A program made the position numbers and the translations under genes. Of a DNA stretch of 64,000 nucleotides, positions 27,664-38,424 are shown one piece after another. The notes under the pieces were generated by a model, which was not told the DNA's origin, made no database searches, and saw only the letters and a list, made by a program, of their open reading frames with translations. This DNA comes from Marinihelvus fidelis (lineage in GTDB: Bacteria > Pseudomonadota > Gammaproteobacteria > Xanthomonadales > SZUA-36): NCBI RefSeq assembly GCF_008725655.1, contig NZ_VYXP01000009.1, positions 1 to 64,000 on the forward strand. The letters are read 5' to 3'. The first letter of the stretch is position 1. Each line of letters begins with the position of its first letter.

Positions 27664-29658
27664 TCAGTAGATGCGGGCGAGTGCCAGTTCGGCGTCTTCC
27701 TGCAACACGATCCACCAGCGGTTGCCGTGCTCGGCGTCAAAGCCCACCAGCGGGTAACCGGGGCAGCCGGCCGGCAATGTCGGCGGCGTGACCAGGAACG
27801 ACTCGTCCCAGGCCGCGTTCACTTCACAACCGGCTTCCGTGGCCGCGACCCAGGTGTCGCCGGCGCGCAGCGCCAGGCCCAGTCCACGGGTGTTGCCCTT
27901 GAATGAGCCACCGGTCAACTGCACGGCGTACGGGTCGGACAGCGCGGTGCCCAGGTCCCAGTCGGCGCTGGCGTAGTCCGGCAGGGTCACCGGTGCCTTG
28001 GCGCTGCCATCCGGGTTGGAAAGCGCCAGGCCGGCATCGGACTCGATGTCCTTCGGCTCACCGTAGTCACCCTGGTACATGCCGGTCTGGTTCTGCGTGC
28101 CGCTGACGATGACGATATCGGACACGGTGTCACGCGTAGCCGGTAGCCAGCTCAGGGTCACGTGCTCCTTCAGGTCCATCGTGGTTTCCGGGAAGATCAG
28201 CTCGTCGTTGCCTTCGTCCGGTAACGCGCGGGCCGGGCCGTTCAGGTTCGGCGACCAGGCCTGGTGGTACTGGAACAGCCACTGGTAGGCCAGGCGCACC
28301 AGGTCGTTGAGCGTTTCCGCGCGGGTCAGGCCGGGGGTGTAGCTCATGTCGCGGGTGCGCGAATCGGTGCGGTTGAAGGTGCGGTTCACACCACCTACCA
28401 GCTGTACGCGGCTGCCGTCGTCGGCGACGCACTCGGCGGTCTTGTACTCGGGCGTCAGCACCAGCACCGGGCGCGTGCCCTCCGGCACCGAGATCGGGTA
28501 AACGACGGTCTCGCAGCGGTTGGTGCTGCGGCTGAAGCGGTCACCCAGTTTCCAGTCGGCGCTGAAGGCGTGCTCGGGGCCGTTGCCCAGGGCGGTGTGG
28601 TTGGCGTACCAGGACTGGTAGTCCACGCGGTCGCCGTCGAAGGTCAGCAGGCCGGAGTTGACGTCGAAGTGCGAAGAACCGCCGCTCATGGTGGCGTTCT
28701 TCTGCGACACGATCATCTGCACCAGGTCGCGCTCGCCGTAGCGGAACTCGTAACCCTTGTAGGAGGCGTTACCGGCCATGATCTGCGTGTACATGTCCAT
28801 GCGGTAGTTGCCGCCCTGCGGCGTGTGGCCGGAGGGATACGTGGTCAGCGTGGTCTTGGCCGACACCAGCGAGCGCTGGTACATGTGCTCGTGGCCCTGC
28901 ACGTAGATGACGTCGTGATCGGAGAAATACTCGCGGATCTGCGGCTGTACCGAGTACACCCAGTCGTCGTCCTTGGTGCCATCGACAATCTGCTCGCGGG
29001 TCTGGCCGTACTTGGCGCCGATCAGGCCATCGTGGCTGGCGACCACCACGTGGTCGACCTGGTCACGGTTCTCAAGCACCACGTCCTGGATCCACGGAAA
29101 GGCGATCGGCAGGTTGTAGTAAGCCAGGCCGATGACCAGCACGTTGTTGCGAATGACGTAGTAGTTCACCCATTCGTAGCCCGGCATGTGCACGGCGTCG
29201 GCCGGGATGAAGTCCTTCATGTTCTCGATCCACTCCGCGGTGTACGCGTAGCTGGTCTCGTGGTTGCCCATCACCGGCAGGAACTCGATGCCCTTGTCCG
29301 CGTAGGCGTCGGCCACGGAACGCCATTCCATGAACTCGATGGTGGAGCCGTTGTCGGTCAGGTCGCCCAGCGCGATGACCAGGTCGACGCCGGCCTCGTC
29401 CTGGTGCGCCAGCACTTCGGCCATGGGGTGCATGGCCACGTGGGCCTGGCCGTCCGGGGTCGATCCGCCCTGGGTGTCGGGCAGCAGGCCGATGGTGAAG
29501 GCGCCGGTGTCGGCACTGGGCTTGCCGCCCTTCTTGCCGGTGTTGCCCTTGTCGTGCTTGGGCGCTGCAACGGCGGCGGGGATGGCGAGAATGGCGCTGA
29601 CCGCCAGCGTCAGCGCGGCGCGGGCCAGGGTGGTGTGAATGGGTTTACGGGAATGCAT
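27664..29658 (-). CDS. Exported calcineurin-like metallophosphoesterase
   Basis: A 664-residue exported phosphoesterase. The metal-binding motifs occur in order: LLPDTQ (Asp), ALGDLTDNGS (GDxxD), VMGNHETS (GNHE), VASHDG (His) and VQGHEHMYQ (GHxH), as in purple-acid-like enzymes. A C-terminal region of about 300 residues (after LVQMIVSQKN) is beta-rich and unassigned. The start at 29658 has GAGGAGG upstream and a signal peptide ending AAVAAP; the frame is open to 29808 but that stretch is not protein-like. Its in vivo phosphoester substrate is unknown. Confidence 0.9.
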   Translation of the reverse strand: MHSRKPIHTTLARAALTLAVSAILAIPAAVAAPKHDKGNTGKKGGKPSADTGAFTIGLLPDTQGGSTPDGQAHVAMHPMAEVLAHQDEAGVDLVIALGDLTDNGSTIEFMEWRSVADAYADKGIEFLPVMGNHETSYAYTAEWIENMKDFIPADAVHMPGYEWVNYYVIRNNVLVIGLAYYNLPIAFPWIQDVVLENRDQVDHVVVASHDGLIGAKYGQTREQIVDGTKDDDWVYSVQPQIREYFSDHDVIYVQGHEHMYQRSLVSAKTTLTTYPSGHTPQGGNYRMDMYTQIMAGNASYKGYEFRYGERDLVQMIVSQKNATMSGGSSHFDVNSGLLTFDGDRVDYQSWYANHTALGNGPEHAFSADWKLGDRFSRSTNRCETVVYPISVPEGTRPVLVLTPEYKTAECVADDGSRVQLVGGVNRTFNRTDSRTRDMSYTPGLTRAETLNDLVRLAYQWLFQYHQAWSPNLNGPARALPDEGNDELIFPETTMDLKEHVTLSWLPATRDTVSDIVIVSGTQNQTGMYQGDYGEPKDIESDAGLALSNPDGSAKAPVTLPDYASADWDLGTALSDPYAVQLTGGSFKGNTRGLGLALRAGDTWVAATEAGCEVNAAWDESFLVTPPTLPAGCPGYPLVGFDAEHGNRWWIVLQEDAELALARIY

Positions 29659-29716
29659 GGCTCCTCCTCGGGAGACAGGGGTGGAATGAGGAGCCGTATT
29701 GCAACAGCCTGTCATG

Positions 29717-29737
29717 ACACCGGCGGGTCGCCGGTGT
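29717..29737. other. Hairpin upstream of the phosphoesterase gene
   Basis: ACACCGGCG and CGCCGGTGT are exact complements around GGT, flanked by CTGTCA on both outer sides. It could be the 3' hairpin of yceH or an operator for the phosphoesterase gene, 59 bases from its start. No U-run is present on either strand. Confidence 0.45.
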
Positions 29738-29822
29738 GACAGTTCGGTGAGCGCGGCCGGCACAGGAGTAGGTGCCGACAGGGCGGGTGGGCGGCGCGAA
29801 GCCGCCACGGAGCAGGGGGGGG

Positions 29823-30434
29823 TCAGCCCTCGAGGGCGTCCAGGCGTGATTGCAGTTCGATGACGGTGTCTTCCAGCGCCTTGACCCGGGCCTCGAGTGC
29901 CGCAGATGCCGGTGCGGATGCCCGGGCCGTCACTGGCGGCGCCTCGGGCTCACCGGCCAGCAGGTGAGCATAGCGGCCTTCCTTCTGGCCAGGCTGGCGT
30001 TCGAAGGCCATGACCAGGGGCGGGTCAGCTTCGATCAGTTTCTGCAGCGCGAACTGCACGTCATCCAGGTCGTCGAAATCGAACATGCGGTGGCTGTGCG
30101 TTTTCAGCTCACCCAGGGTCTGCGGCCCACGCAGCATCAGCGTGGCCAGCAGTGCCATGCCCTTGGAGTAGACACACAGGGCCTCGCCCAGGCGTTGGCT
30201 GTACTTGGGTGTGCGCGCACCCCATTCCTCGCGGACCAGGCGCAGGGCTTCCAGTTCGCGCAGGGCGTGGCCAATCTCGCCCTCGGTGTAGTCGGTGACC
30301 GGGCTGCGCGAGGTCTTCTGGTTACAGGCACTGCGCAGGCTGTTGAGCGTCAGCGGGTACTGGTCGGGCGTGGTCTTTTCCTTTTCCAGCATGCAACCGA
30401 GCACGCGAACCTGGATGGGGGTGAGTTCCTGCAT
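29823..30434 (-). CDS. yceH: YceH/UPF0502 (DUF480) family protein
   Basis: A 203-residue member of the YceH family. The N-terminus (QVRVLGCMLEKEKTTPDQYPL) and the segment LMLRGPQTLGELKTH are strongly conserved in it. The family has two winged-helix-like domains and a C-terminal coiled coil (here EARVKALEDTVIELQSRLDALEG-like heptads after a variable Ala/Pro linker). Its biochemical role is not established; regulatory DNA or protein binding is inferred from the fold. It is on the same strand as, and 164 bases upstream of, the phosphoesterase gene. Confidence 0.93.
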   Translation of the reverse strand: MQELTPIQVRVLGCMLEKEKTTPDQYPLTLNSLRSACNQKTSRSPVTDYTEGEIGHALRELEALRLVREEWGARTPKYSQRLGEALCVYSKGMALLATLMLRGPQTLGELKTHSHRMFDFDDLDDVQFALQKLIEADPPLVMAFERQPGQKEGRYAHLLAGEPEAPPVTARASAPASAALEARVKALEDTVIELQSRLDALEG

Positions 30435-30527
30435 GGCGGGTTAACCGATGTTGAGGGGAGCAAAGTATAGGCGATCGCAGTCACGCCGGGATGGTTGGGG
30501 ATTCACGCCAGGTTCAGCGACAGCGCC

Positions 30528-30533
30528 TATACT
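30528..30533 (+). promoter_or_regulatory. -10-like TATACT before DUF4124 gene
   Basis: TATACT ends ten bases before the ATG at 30544 and no ribosome-binding site is visible, again suggesting a very short or absent leader. Confidence 0.3.
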
Positions 30534-30543
30534 GGTAACAGCC

Positions 30544-31056
30544 ATGAATGATCGAAAAAACATGCTTCGTCTTTCGCGGGCCGGATTCGTGCTGGCGCTG
30601 CTGATGCTCGCGTCCGCTCCCGTGCACGCGCAGATTTACCGTTGTGATACGGCGGATGGGCCGGTGTTTTCGGACACGCCCTGCGGCGACCAGGCGGCGA
30701 CGGTAAAGGTTAGGCCGGATTCATCCGGTATATCCGTGGGCCCGGACGCGGAGACGCGCGAGTACCTGGCGAAGAAGAAGGCCGACAGGGCCGATGCGCG
30801 CGCCGAGCAACAGCGCCTGGACGCCACCCGGGTGCGCCAGCCCATCTATGTGCCGGTGCCGGTGGATGAGCCGACGCTGTACCCGCCGCTCTGGCCGGAC
30901 TATGGGAATGACCGGCCCAACCGGCCGCGCCCGCCGCATCATCGTCCCGATCACCCGGATCGGCCCGGGCGTCCGGGACGGCCAGGGCGCCCGGGTAATG
31001 GCAACCCGGGTGGACCGGACAGTGGGGGTAGCGTGCTGAGGCCGCGCGGCAACTAG
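30544..31056 (+). CDS. DUF4124 exported protein with Pro/Arg/Gly tail
   Basis: A 170-residue exported protein. After the signal peptide (MNDRKNMLRL to PVHAQ) comes the DUF4124 signature IYRCDTADGPVFSDTPCG, a small domain with two conserved cysteines that probably form a disulfide. The middle is Lys/Arg-rich helix (AEQQRLDATR) and the C-terminal third is low-complexity with GRPGRPGRPG repeats. The start is fixed at 30544 by the signal peptide; open frame upstream to 30448 is not coding-like. The family has no assigned function. Confidence 0.8.
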   Translation: MNDRKNMLRLSRAGFVLALLMLASAPVHAQIYRCDTADGPVFSDTPCGDQAATVKVRPDSSGISVGPDAETREYLAKKKADRADARAEQQRLDATRVRQPIYVPVPVDEPTLYPPLWPDYGNDRPNRPRPPHHRPDHPDRPGRPGRPGRPGNGNPGGPDSGGSVLRPRGN

Positions 31057-31071
31057 CGTGGCCGCGCCGGG

Positions 31072-33441
31072 TTATTGCCCGGCGGTGGCCGCCTGGCCAT
31101 CTTCTGCCAGGGTCCTGGCTTTTTCCAGTCCGGCCAGGTTCGGGTCGGCGTCGCTCCATGCCTGCATAACCTGCCCCGCCAGTTCGCGCGCGCGATCTGG
31201 GTCACCCTTGCGGGCTTCCAGGCTGGCCTGCGCGAGCCAGAGGTAGGGTGACGAGGGATCGAGAGCCAGCCCCTGGTCCAGCGTCAGCTGGGCGCTTTCC
31301 AACTGGTCTGCCATCATCTGTGCCGTGGCAACGTGAGCCATCAGGATCGGTAATGCATAGGCATTGATCTGGCCGGCTACGAACGACTCACCGATCTGGT
31401 CAACCGCAGACTGCAGTAACGTTGCGGCGGATGCGTAGTCTTCCTCGAAATACGCAATCTCGCCGGCCAGCAGGGGCAGCTGGAAGTTCATGGCGTTGTA
31501 TTTCAGCTGTTTCAGCGTGGACTCGAAGGTATCAAGGTGTCCACGGGCGGCGTCAAAATCGCCCTCGTAGGCCGTGACCAGCAGTGTCAGCGGCTCCAGG
31601 AACCCACTCATCGGCGGCGCCGGAAGCATCGCCCGGGCCTCGGCGACCACGGCCCTGGCCATCTCAATATCATCCCGTCGCAGGGCCAGGTCCAGCAGCG
31701 TCGAATGGATCGACAGCGCGACGACAAAAGGGGGCTGGGATTCGGCCAGGTAGGGCTCCGCGGCGCGAAGCTGCTCGATGGCCGCGTCAATGCGTCCCAG
31801 CCGCGCCTCCAGGTAATGGGCCGCCATGTGTACCGAGTATTTTTCACCCGAAGTGCTGGCGATGCGCATGGCTTCCTCGAGTAGCTGCCGCGAGCGCGCA
31901 TAGTCGCCATTGCGGTCGGCGATGATCTGCAAAGCCAGCAAGGGTGCGACGGAACGGTTCTCCAGCAACTGGGCCTTCTGGTACTCGGCACGGGCCTGGT
32001 CGAGCTGCCCGGTGTCCCTGAGCAGGTCGCCCAGCTTGATGTGGGCGTCCATCTCGTCCGGGCGTTCTTCCTGGTACCGCCGCGCGTACTCGAGCGCACC
32101 ATCCAGGTTGCCGAGTGAGCGCTCGATATCCGAGAGCACCAGCAGCAGGCCAACGTTGAGCGGGTCCCTGGCGAGCGCGGCCTGGAAGTGCTGGCGGGCC
32201 TGCTCAGTGTCGCCGTCCACCATCAGCAGGGTGGCCAGCTGCGCATGCCAGAAGGCCTCGTCGCGCAGTTGCACCTGCAGGCGCAGGAACTCGAAGAGTT
32301 TTTCACTCTCGCCGTTGGTCCGGTAGACCATGCTGGTGAGAATGGCCCGGTCGTTCGCGGGCAGGCGGTAGTCCAGCGGTTGCGCCTGGGTAAAGGCCGC
32401 GGCTGCGGCGGGCATATTGCCGGTTTCGGTCAGGTAGTAGCCCTTGTAGAGCAGGGCCAGGACAAAGTTAGGGTCGATGGCCAGCGCCTGGTCGAAATGG
32501 CCAATGGCCGAGGTGATGTCGTTGTCCAGCAGGCGCGCATTCAGGCCATGCATGTAAGCGCGCAAGGCGTCTTCGGACTCGCCATAGGTTTCGGCCAGCG
32601 GCAGGTCTTCCTGGTCGCTGACCTGGAGGCTGGGTGCGTCCAGGACTTCGCGAATACGGATCGAGGCCTGGTCCATCATCGGCAGGATATCCCAGCCGGT
32701 CTGGGTGAACTCGTCGACACGCTTCATGCTGGTGGTCTCCCACAACCGGGTGGTCAGGGAGAACCCATCATCCGACGCCTCGATGGACCCGGTGGTGAAA
32801 TACTGGCGGTTGGCGTCCCGAGCGATCTGTCGCAGCAGTGAGGCCGGCGCGCCCAGGCCGTCCTCGAACCCGGCGGCCTGAAGGCGGCCGTACATGCCGC
32901 CACGCTGCGAGGTATAGGGCGAACTGGTCGACAGCGTCGTGTCCTGCTGCAGGTCCTGGGTCAGCAACTCGGTGGCGGTGTATTGCAGCCAGTCCAATGC
33001 CGGGTCACCCGATTCGTTCTCAAAAAAGAACACGGCCAGCCGCTGGCGGGCCGGGCCGGCGGGTGCCTCTGCCACGTCGGTCGCTTCCACGGCCTGCGCC
33101 TCTGCCGTGGTGGCGGTGTTCGCGGCGGGTTCCGTTCCAAGGTTGCTTCCCAGGATGCCCAGGAGCAGGCCCGCGGTCGCGACCAGGTTGATCGGCACAC
33201 CGATCTTCTGGGCCCGGGTCGCGGTGTCCTTGCCGGGGCGTCCGTAGGACCAGGCTACCAGGGCGACGCTGGGCACCAGGCTGAACAGGCCCCAGAACAC
33301 CAGGTCCGGTACGTAAGGGGGCAGTTCATAGCGGTCGGTCAGGCGGTCGAGAATCTCGATCGCGACCCAGCAGCCAGCGACATAGACACCAATGGTGGGC
33401 AGTACGCGTCGCTCGCGCAGTTCTTTCATGAAATCAACCAT
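31072..33441 (-). CDS. Membrane-anchored TPR protein
   Basis: A 789-residue protein. Residues 1-70 (LRERRVLPTIGVYVAGCWVAIEILDRL) match the two-helix membrane module that often joins adenylate-cyclase or winged-helix domains to TPR arrays; here no such effector domain is present. A second membrane segment lies near 85-105, then a domain of the FlgO/TolB-like type (LAVFFFENESGDPALDWLQYTA), then a long TPR solenoid (about 300-780). A perfect TATAAT lies eight bases before the start. It is probably a scaffold or sensor of unknown partner. Confidence 0.8.
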   Translation of the reverse strand: MVDFMKELRERRVLPTIGVYVAGCWVAIEILDRLTDRYELPPYVPDLVFWGLFSLVPSVALVAWSYGRPGKDTATRAQKIGVPINLVATAGLLLGILGSNLGTEPAANTATTAEAQAVEATDVAEAPAGPARQRLAVFFFENESGDPALDWLQYTATELLTQDLQQDTTLSTSSPYTSQRGGMYGRLQAAGFEDGLGAPASLLRQIARDANRQYFTTGSIEASDDGFSLTTRLWETTSMKRVDEFTQTGWDILPMMDQASIRIREVLDAPSLQVSDQEDLPLAETYGESEDALRAYMHGLNARLLDNDITSAIGHFDQALAIDPNFVLALLYKGYYLTETGNMPAAAAAFTQAQPLDYRLPANDRAILTSMVYRTNGESEKLFEFLRLQVQLRDEAFWHAQLATLLMVDGDTEQARQHFQAALARDPLNVGLLLVLSDIERSLGNLDGALEYARRYQEERPDEMDAHIKLGDLLRDTGQLDQARAEYQKAQLLENRSVAPLLALQIIADRNGDYARSRQLLEEAMRIASTSGEKYSVHMAAHYLEARLGRIDAAIEQLRAAEPYLAESQPPFVVALSIHSTLLDLALRRDDIEMARAVVAEARAMLPAPPMSGFLEPLTLLVTAYEGDFDAARGHLDTFESTLKQLKYNAMNFQLPLLAGEIAYFEEDYASAATLLQSAVDQIGESFVAGQINAYALPILMAHVATAQMMADQLESAQLTLDQGLALDPSSPYLWLAQASLEARKGDPDRARELAGQVMQAWSDADPNLAGLEKARTLAEDGQAATAGQ

Positions 33442-33449
33442 GGGCTGGG

Positions 33450-33455
33450 ATTATA
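33450..33455 (-). promoter_or_regulatory. TATAAT -10 before the TPR gene
   Basis: A consensus TATAAT on the minus strand ends eight bases before ATG 33441, with no visible ribosome-binding site between, consistent with a leaderless transcript. No consensus -35 is seen. Confidence 0.45.
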
Positions 33456-33495
33456 GACATCTTCTGTCGCCGTTTAGTTGATTGCTGCGCCCGGC

Positions 33496-35073
33496 TTACA
33501 TGTTCACGACGTGATAGTGCGGGTCGTCCTCGGCCACCTCGATATCCACCAGGTTGCCGGCGGCGCGGATCATCTGCCGGCATTCGGGGCTCAGGTGGCG
33601 AAGGTGCAATGTCTTGCCGGCGTTGCGGTAGCGCTCGGTGATGGCGTTCAGCGCTTCCAGGCTGGAGTAGTCCGCCACGCGCGCTTCCTTGAAGTCGATG
33701 ATCACGTTATCCGGGTCGGTTGCTGGCGACATGCGCTCGGAAAACTCGCGCACGGATCCGAAATACAGCACGCCCTGAAGGCGATAGATACGCGTGCCAT
33801 CGGGCTCGTCGTGCGGATTCATGCGCACGTGTTGCGCGCTCTCCCAGGCGAACGACAGCGCCGACATGATCACGCCGACCAGCACTGCCAGTGCCAGGTT
33901 GTGCAGCAGCACCGTGACCAGCGTGACCACGATAATGACCAGCACGTCGATTTTCGGCACCTTGCCAAAGGTCTGGAATGAGGCCCACTCGAAGGTGCCG
34001 ATGACCACCATGAACATCACGCCGGCCAGGGCCGCCATCGGGATTTCACCGATCACCGGGCCGCCGACCATGATAAAAAAGGTCAGCGCCAGCGCGGCAA
34101 CGATGCCGGATGTGCGACCGCGGCCACCGGATTTGATGTTGATCAGGCTCTGGCCGATCATCGCGCAGCCGCCCATGCCGCCAAACAGCCCGGACAGCAC
34201 GTTGGCGCCGCCCTGCGCGAAACACTCGCGGTTGCCCTGGCCGCGGGTGTCGGTCATGTCATCGATCAGTTGCAGCGTCATCAGCGATTCGATCAGGCCG
34301 ACCATGGCAACAGTCACCGCGATACCACCGATCAGCAGCGTCGTTTCCAGGTTCCAGACGATGTCGCCCGGCCATACCAGTGGCGGGAAACTGCCCTTCA
34401 GTTCGGCGCTGCCGGTGCCTTCGAGCAGCACGTCGGACACGGTCTTGGTATCGACCACGCCGAAATAACTGAGCAGGCCGATACCCAGGATGGCCACCAG
34501 GATGGACGGCACGGCCTTGGTCAGGCGCGGGAAGAACTCGATGATGGCCATGGTGGCCAGCGCCAGGCCGCCCATCACCCATAACTGGTTGCCTGGCAGC
34601 CAGTGGCCGTCGGGCGACTGGAAGACCTCGAACTGCGCCAGCAGGATCAGGATGGCCAGGCCGTTCACAAAGCCCATCATGACCGGGTGGGGCACCAGGC
34701 GAATGAAACGGCCCAGCTTCAGCGCGCCCACCACGCCCTGGATCAGGCCGGCAATCATCACCGTGGCGAACATGTATTGCAGGCCCAGGTCGTCGATGCC
34801 CAGTTCCGCGCCGCGCTGGTTGCCGATATCAACGGCCTTGGCCACGACCACGGCGATGGCGCCGGTGGCGCCGGAGATCATGCCCGGACGGCCGCCAAAG
34901 CCCGATGTCACCAGCCCCAGGAACACCGCTGACCACAGGCCGATGATGGGGTCCACGCCGGCGATGAACGAGAACGCGATGGCCTCGGGTACCAGCGCCA
35001 GGGCGACGGTCAGCCCGGAGAGGGTGTCGTCTTTCCAGTTGCCGTTTTTCTTTTCGAACAGTTTGAAGATCAT
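33496..35073 (-). CDS. SulP family anion transporter with STAS domain
   Basis: A 525-residue SLC26/SulP carrier for sulfate, bicarbonate or related anions. About 11-12 hydrophobic segments are visible (ALALVPEAIAFSFIAGVDP, GMGGCAMIGQSLINIKSGG), and a C-terminal STAS domain (VIIDFKEARVADYSSLEALNAI) ends the protein. The start at 35073 follows the usual IFKLFEKKNGN opening; a longer frame to 35106 is not needed. The substrate cannot be assigned from sequence. It is not next to a carbonic anhydrase, unlike the second SulP at 45966. Confidence 0.92.
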   Translation of the reverse strand: MIFKLFEKKNGNWKDDTLSGLTVALALVPEAIAFSFIAGVDPIIGLWSAVFLGLVTSGFGGRPGMISGATGAIAVVVAKAVDIGNQRGAELGIDDLGLQYMFATVMIAGLIQGVVGALKLGRFIRLVPHPVMMGFVNGLAILILLAQFEVFQSPDGHWLPGNQLWVMGGLALATMAIIEFFPRLTKAVPSILVAILGIGLLSYFGVVDTKTVSDVLLEGTGSAELKGSFPPLVWPGDIVWNLETTLLIGGIAVTVAMVGLIESLMTLQLIDDMTDTRGQGNRECFAQGGANVLSGLFGGMGGCAMIGQSLINIKSGGRGRTSGIVAALALTFFIMVGGPVIGEIPMAALAGVMFMVVIGTFEWASFQTFGKVPKIDVLVIIVVTLVTVLLHNLALAVLVGVIMSALSFAWESAQHVRMNPHDEPDGTRIYRLQGVLYFGSVREFSERMSPATDPDNVIIDFKEARVADYSSLEALNAITERYRNAGKTLHLRHLSPECRQMIRAAGNLVDIEVAEDDPHYHVVNM

Positions 35074-35118
35074 GGTCTGGCCTGGTTGGTCCGGGGCGGC
35101 GGGCAAAGGGCGCGGATT

Positions 35119-35976
35119 CTACCCTAAACCAGTGCGGGTGGTTTCGACCAGCGCGTTCCAGACCGCGTCGATGCGGCGAACCCGTCGCAGGTCGGGGTGA
35201 GTAAGCAGCCACAATTGGCCCTCGATGCCCGGCAGGGTGAACAGGCGGTCAAGGCCCGGCTCGGCCTGGTCTGCCGGTAGCAGGGCATAGCCCACGCCGG
35301 CCCGGGCCAGCGCGCCCATGGTGGTGAGGTCGTTGGCCCGCGTGACGATGTCGCTGGCGTGGTGGGCTTCGAGCCACTGGAAGGCGTCCAGTCGCATCAT
35401 CGAGTGATCGGCGCCGATCATCGGGCGGCCGGACAGCTCATCCAGGCCGACGGGTGGTTCGTCACCCAGGATGGCCGGGCGGCACACCCACCAGGCCAGG
35501 TCCACGAGCCGGCGCCCAACCTGTTGCTCCGGCGGGCGGGTGGTGGCGCGCAGGGCGATATCGGCCTGGCGGCGGCCCAGGTCGTAGTCGGTGTCGCCGA
35601 CCAGCACTTCCAGGCGGATGCCCGGGTGACTGTCCCGCAACGCGCGCACTGCCGGCGGGACCAGTGTCCGGGCAATGTTCGGCGCCGTGGTCAGGCGTAC
35701 CGTGCCTGTGGCCTGCAGGTCCTGGCCGGCGATGTCCAGCTCGATGGACTGGACGGCGGCCTGGGCCTGCCGCGCCGGCGCCAGCATCTTTTCGCCGGCG
35801 GGCGTGAGTGCATAGCCTTCCGGCTGGCGATCGAACAGGCGCGTGTCGAGGTCGGCTTCCAGCGTGTTCAGGCGCCGGAACACCGTGGAGTGATTGACCC
35901 GCAGGCTGCGGGCGGCACCGGCCAGTGTGCCGGCCTCGGCAATGGCCAGGAACAGTTCCAGGTCGTTCCAGTTCAT
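35119..35976 (-). CDS. LysR family regulator
   Basis: A 285-residue LysR regulator. The N-terminal winged helix-turn-helix is clear (MNWNDLELFLAIAEAGTLAG, then VNHSTVFRRLNTLE), followed by a periplasmic-binding-type effector domain (VRLTTAPNIARTLVPPAVR). It is divergent from the DoxX/DOPA-dioxygenase pair and probably controls it. The start at 35976 is the first ATG giving the normal DNA-binding domain; open frame further upstream to 36357 crosses the doxX gene and is excluded. Confidence 0.92.
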   Translation of the reverse strand: MNWNDLELFLAIAEAGTLAGAARSLRVNHSTVFRRLNTLEADLDTRLFDRQPEGYALTPAGEKMLAPARQAQAAVQSIELDIAGQDLQATGTVRLTTAPNIARTLVPPAVRALRDSHPGIRLEVLVGDTDYDLGRRQADIALRATTRPPEQQVGRRLVDLAWWVCRPAILGDEPPVGLDELSGRPMIGADHSMMRLDAFQWLEAHHASDIVTRANDLTTMGALARAGVGYALLPADQAEPGLDRLFTLPGIEGQLWLLTHPDLRRVRRIDAVWNALVETTRTGLG

Positions 35977-35984
35977 GGGCGATA

Positions 35985-35998
35985 TTGCAAATGTGCAA
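35985..35998. promoter_or_regulatory. Candidate LysR binding site
   Basis: TTGCA-N4-TGCAA, a perfect inverted repeat with the T-N-A spacing style of LysR boxes, lies nine bases from the lysR start in the divergent intergenic region. Confidence 0.45.
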
Positions 35999-36090
35999 GA
36001 GAATATTGCCAGTATTGATGATTTCCATGCGTCATCGCAACTGGGATGATGGCTCCACGTTGTCGTAACACTGAATCGAGGAGACACGAT

Positions 36091-36504
36091 ATGAACCGTT
36101 ATGAAGATTATGGTCCCACCGTCCTGCGGATTGCACTGGGCGTTATTTTCCTGGCCCACAGCGCCTACCTGAAGGTGATGGTGTTCACCGTCCCGGGCAC
36201 CGTGGGCTTTTTCCAGTCGCTCGGCCTGCCGGGCTTTGCCGCCTATGCCACCATGGCAGCCGAAATCATCGGCGGTGTGGCGCTGATCCTGGGCTGGCGT
36301 GTGCGCGAAGCCGCGGCCGTGCTGACCGTGGTGTCTCTGGGCGCCACCTGGGTGCATTCCGGCGCCGGCTGGTTGTTCACCAATGAAGGCGGCGGCTGGG
36401 AGTATCCGCTGTTCCTGGCGGTCACCAGTTTCGTCCTGGTGCTGACCGGGCCCGGCGCGCTGGCGCTGGGTCGCAAGCGCTCACCGGCGCTGGCGGCAGG
36501 CTGA
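36091..36504 (+). CDS. DoxX family membrane protein
   Basis: A 137-residue inner-membrane protein with four hydrophobic segments (LRIALGVIFLAHSAYLK, FAAYATMAAEIIGGVALILG, AAAVLTVVSLGATWVH, LFLAVTSFVLVLTGPGAL), the layout of DoxX/SURF4-like proteins. They are often linked to redox or quinone metabolism, but the reaction is mostly unknown. GAGGAG precedes the start by ten bases. Its stop shares one base with the start of the next gene, so they are probably co-transcribed. Confidence 0.88.
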   Translation: MNRYEDYGPTVLRIALGVIFLAHSAYLKVMVFTVPGTVGFFQSLGLPGFAAYATMAAEIIGGVALILGWRVREAAAVLTVVSLGATWVHSGAGWLFTNEGGGWEYPLFLAVTSFVLVLTGPGALALGRKRSPALAAG

Positions 36505-36866
36505 TGCTGGGCCCTCGTCCCGGCGTGGAGTGCTACCACGCGCACATCTACTTCGAGCCGTCGGAGCTGCAGCTTGCGACCCGGCTGCATGCGGAAATGA
36601 GTGGCCGGTTCGGGCTGCCGATGGGGCGGATTCACAACCGCCCCATTGGGCCGCACCCGGTCGGCATGTTCCAGGTGATCGTGCCCGCCGAGGCGCTCGC
36701 AAGGGTGACGGACTGGCTGGAGCATCACCGCCAGGGGCTGGACGTGTTGGTTCACGAAGATACGGGTGATGACTACCGTGACCACACCCACGGCGTGCGC
36801 TGGCTGGGGCAGCCGCACCCGCTGGATCTATCGGTCCTGCGCCCGGCGACCCGGGCGCAGGTTTGA
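36504..36866 (+). CDS. DOPA 4,5-dioxygenase-like protein
   Basis: A 120-residue protein of the DOPA 4,5-dioxygenase family (extradiol ring-cleaving, non-heme iron). His-rich motifs typical of the group are YHAHIYF, GPHPVGMFQV and VHEDTGDDYRDHTHG. In fungi and plants this family opens catechols; bacterial members are little characterised and the substrate is not known here. It overlaps the doxX stop by one base and its stop is ten bases from that of the convergent abgT-type gene. Confidence 0.87.
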   Translation: MLGPRPGVECYHAHIYFEPSELQLATRLHAEMSGRFGLPMGRIHNRPIGPHPVGMFQVIVPAEALARVTDWLEHHRQGLDVLVHEDTGDDYRDHTHGVRWLGQPHPLDLSVLRPATRAQV

Positions 36867-36876
36867 CTATAGGCGA

Positions 36877-38424
<1,548 letters not shown>

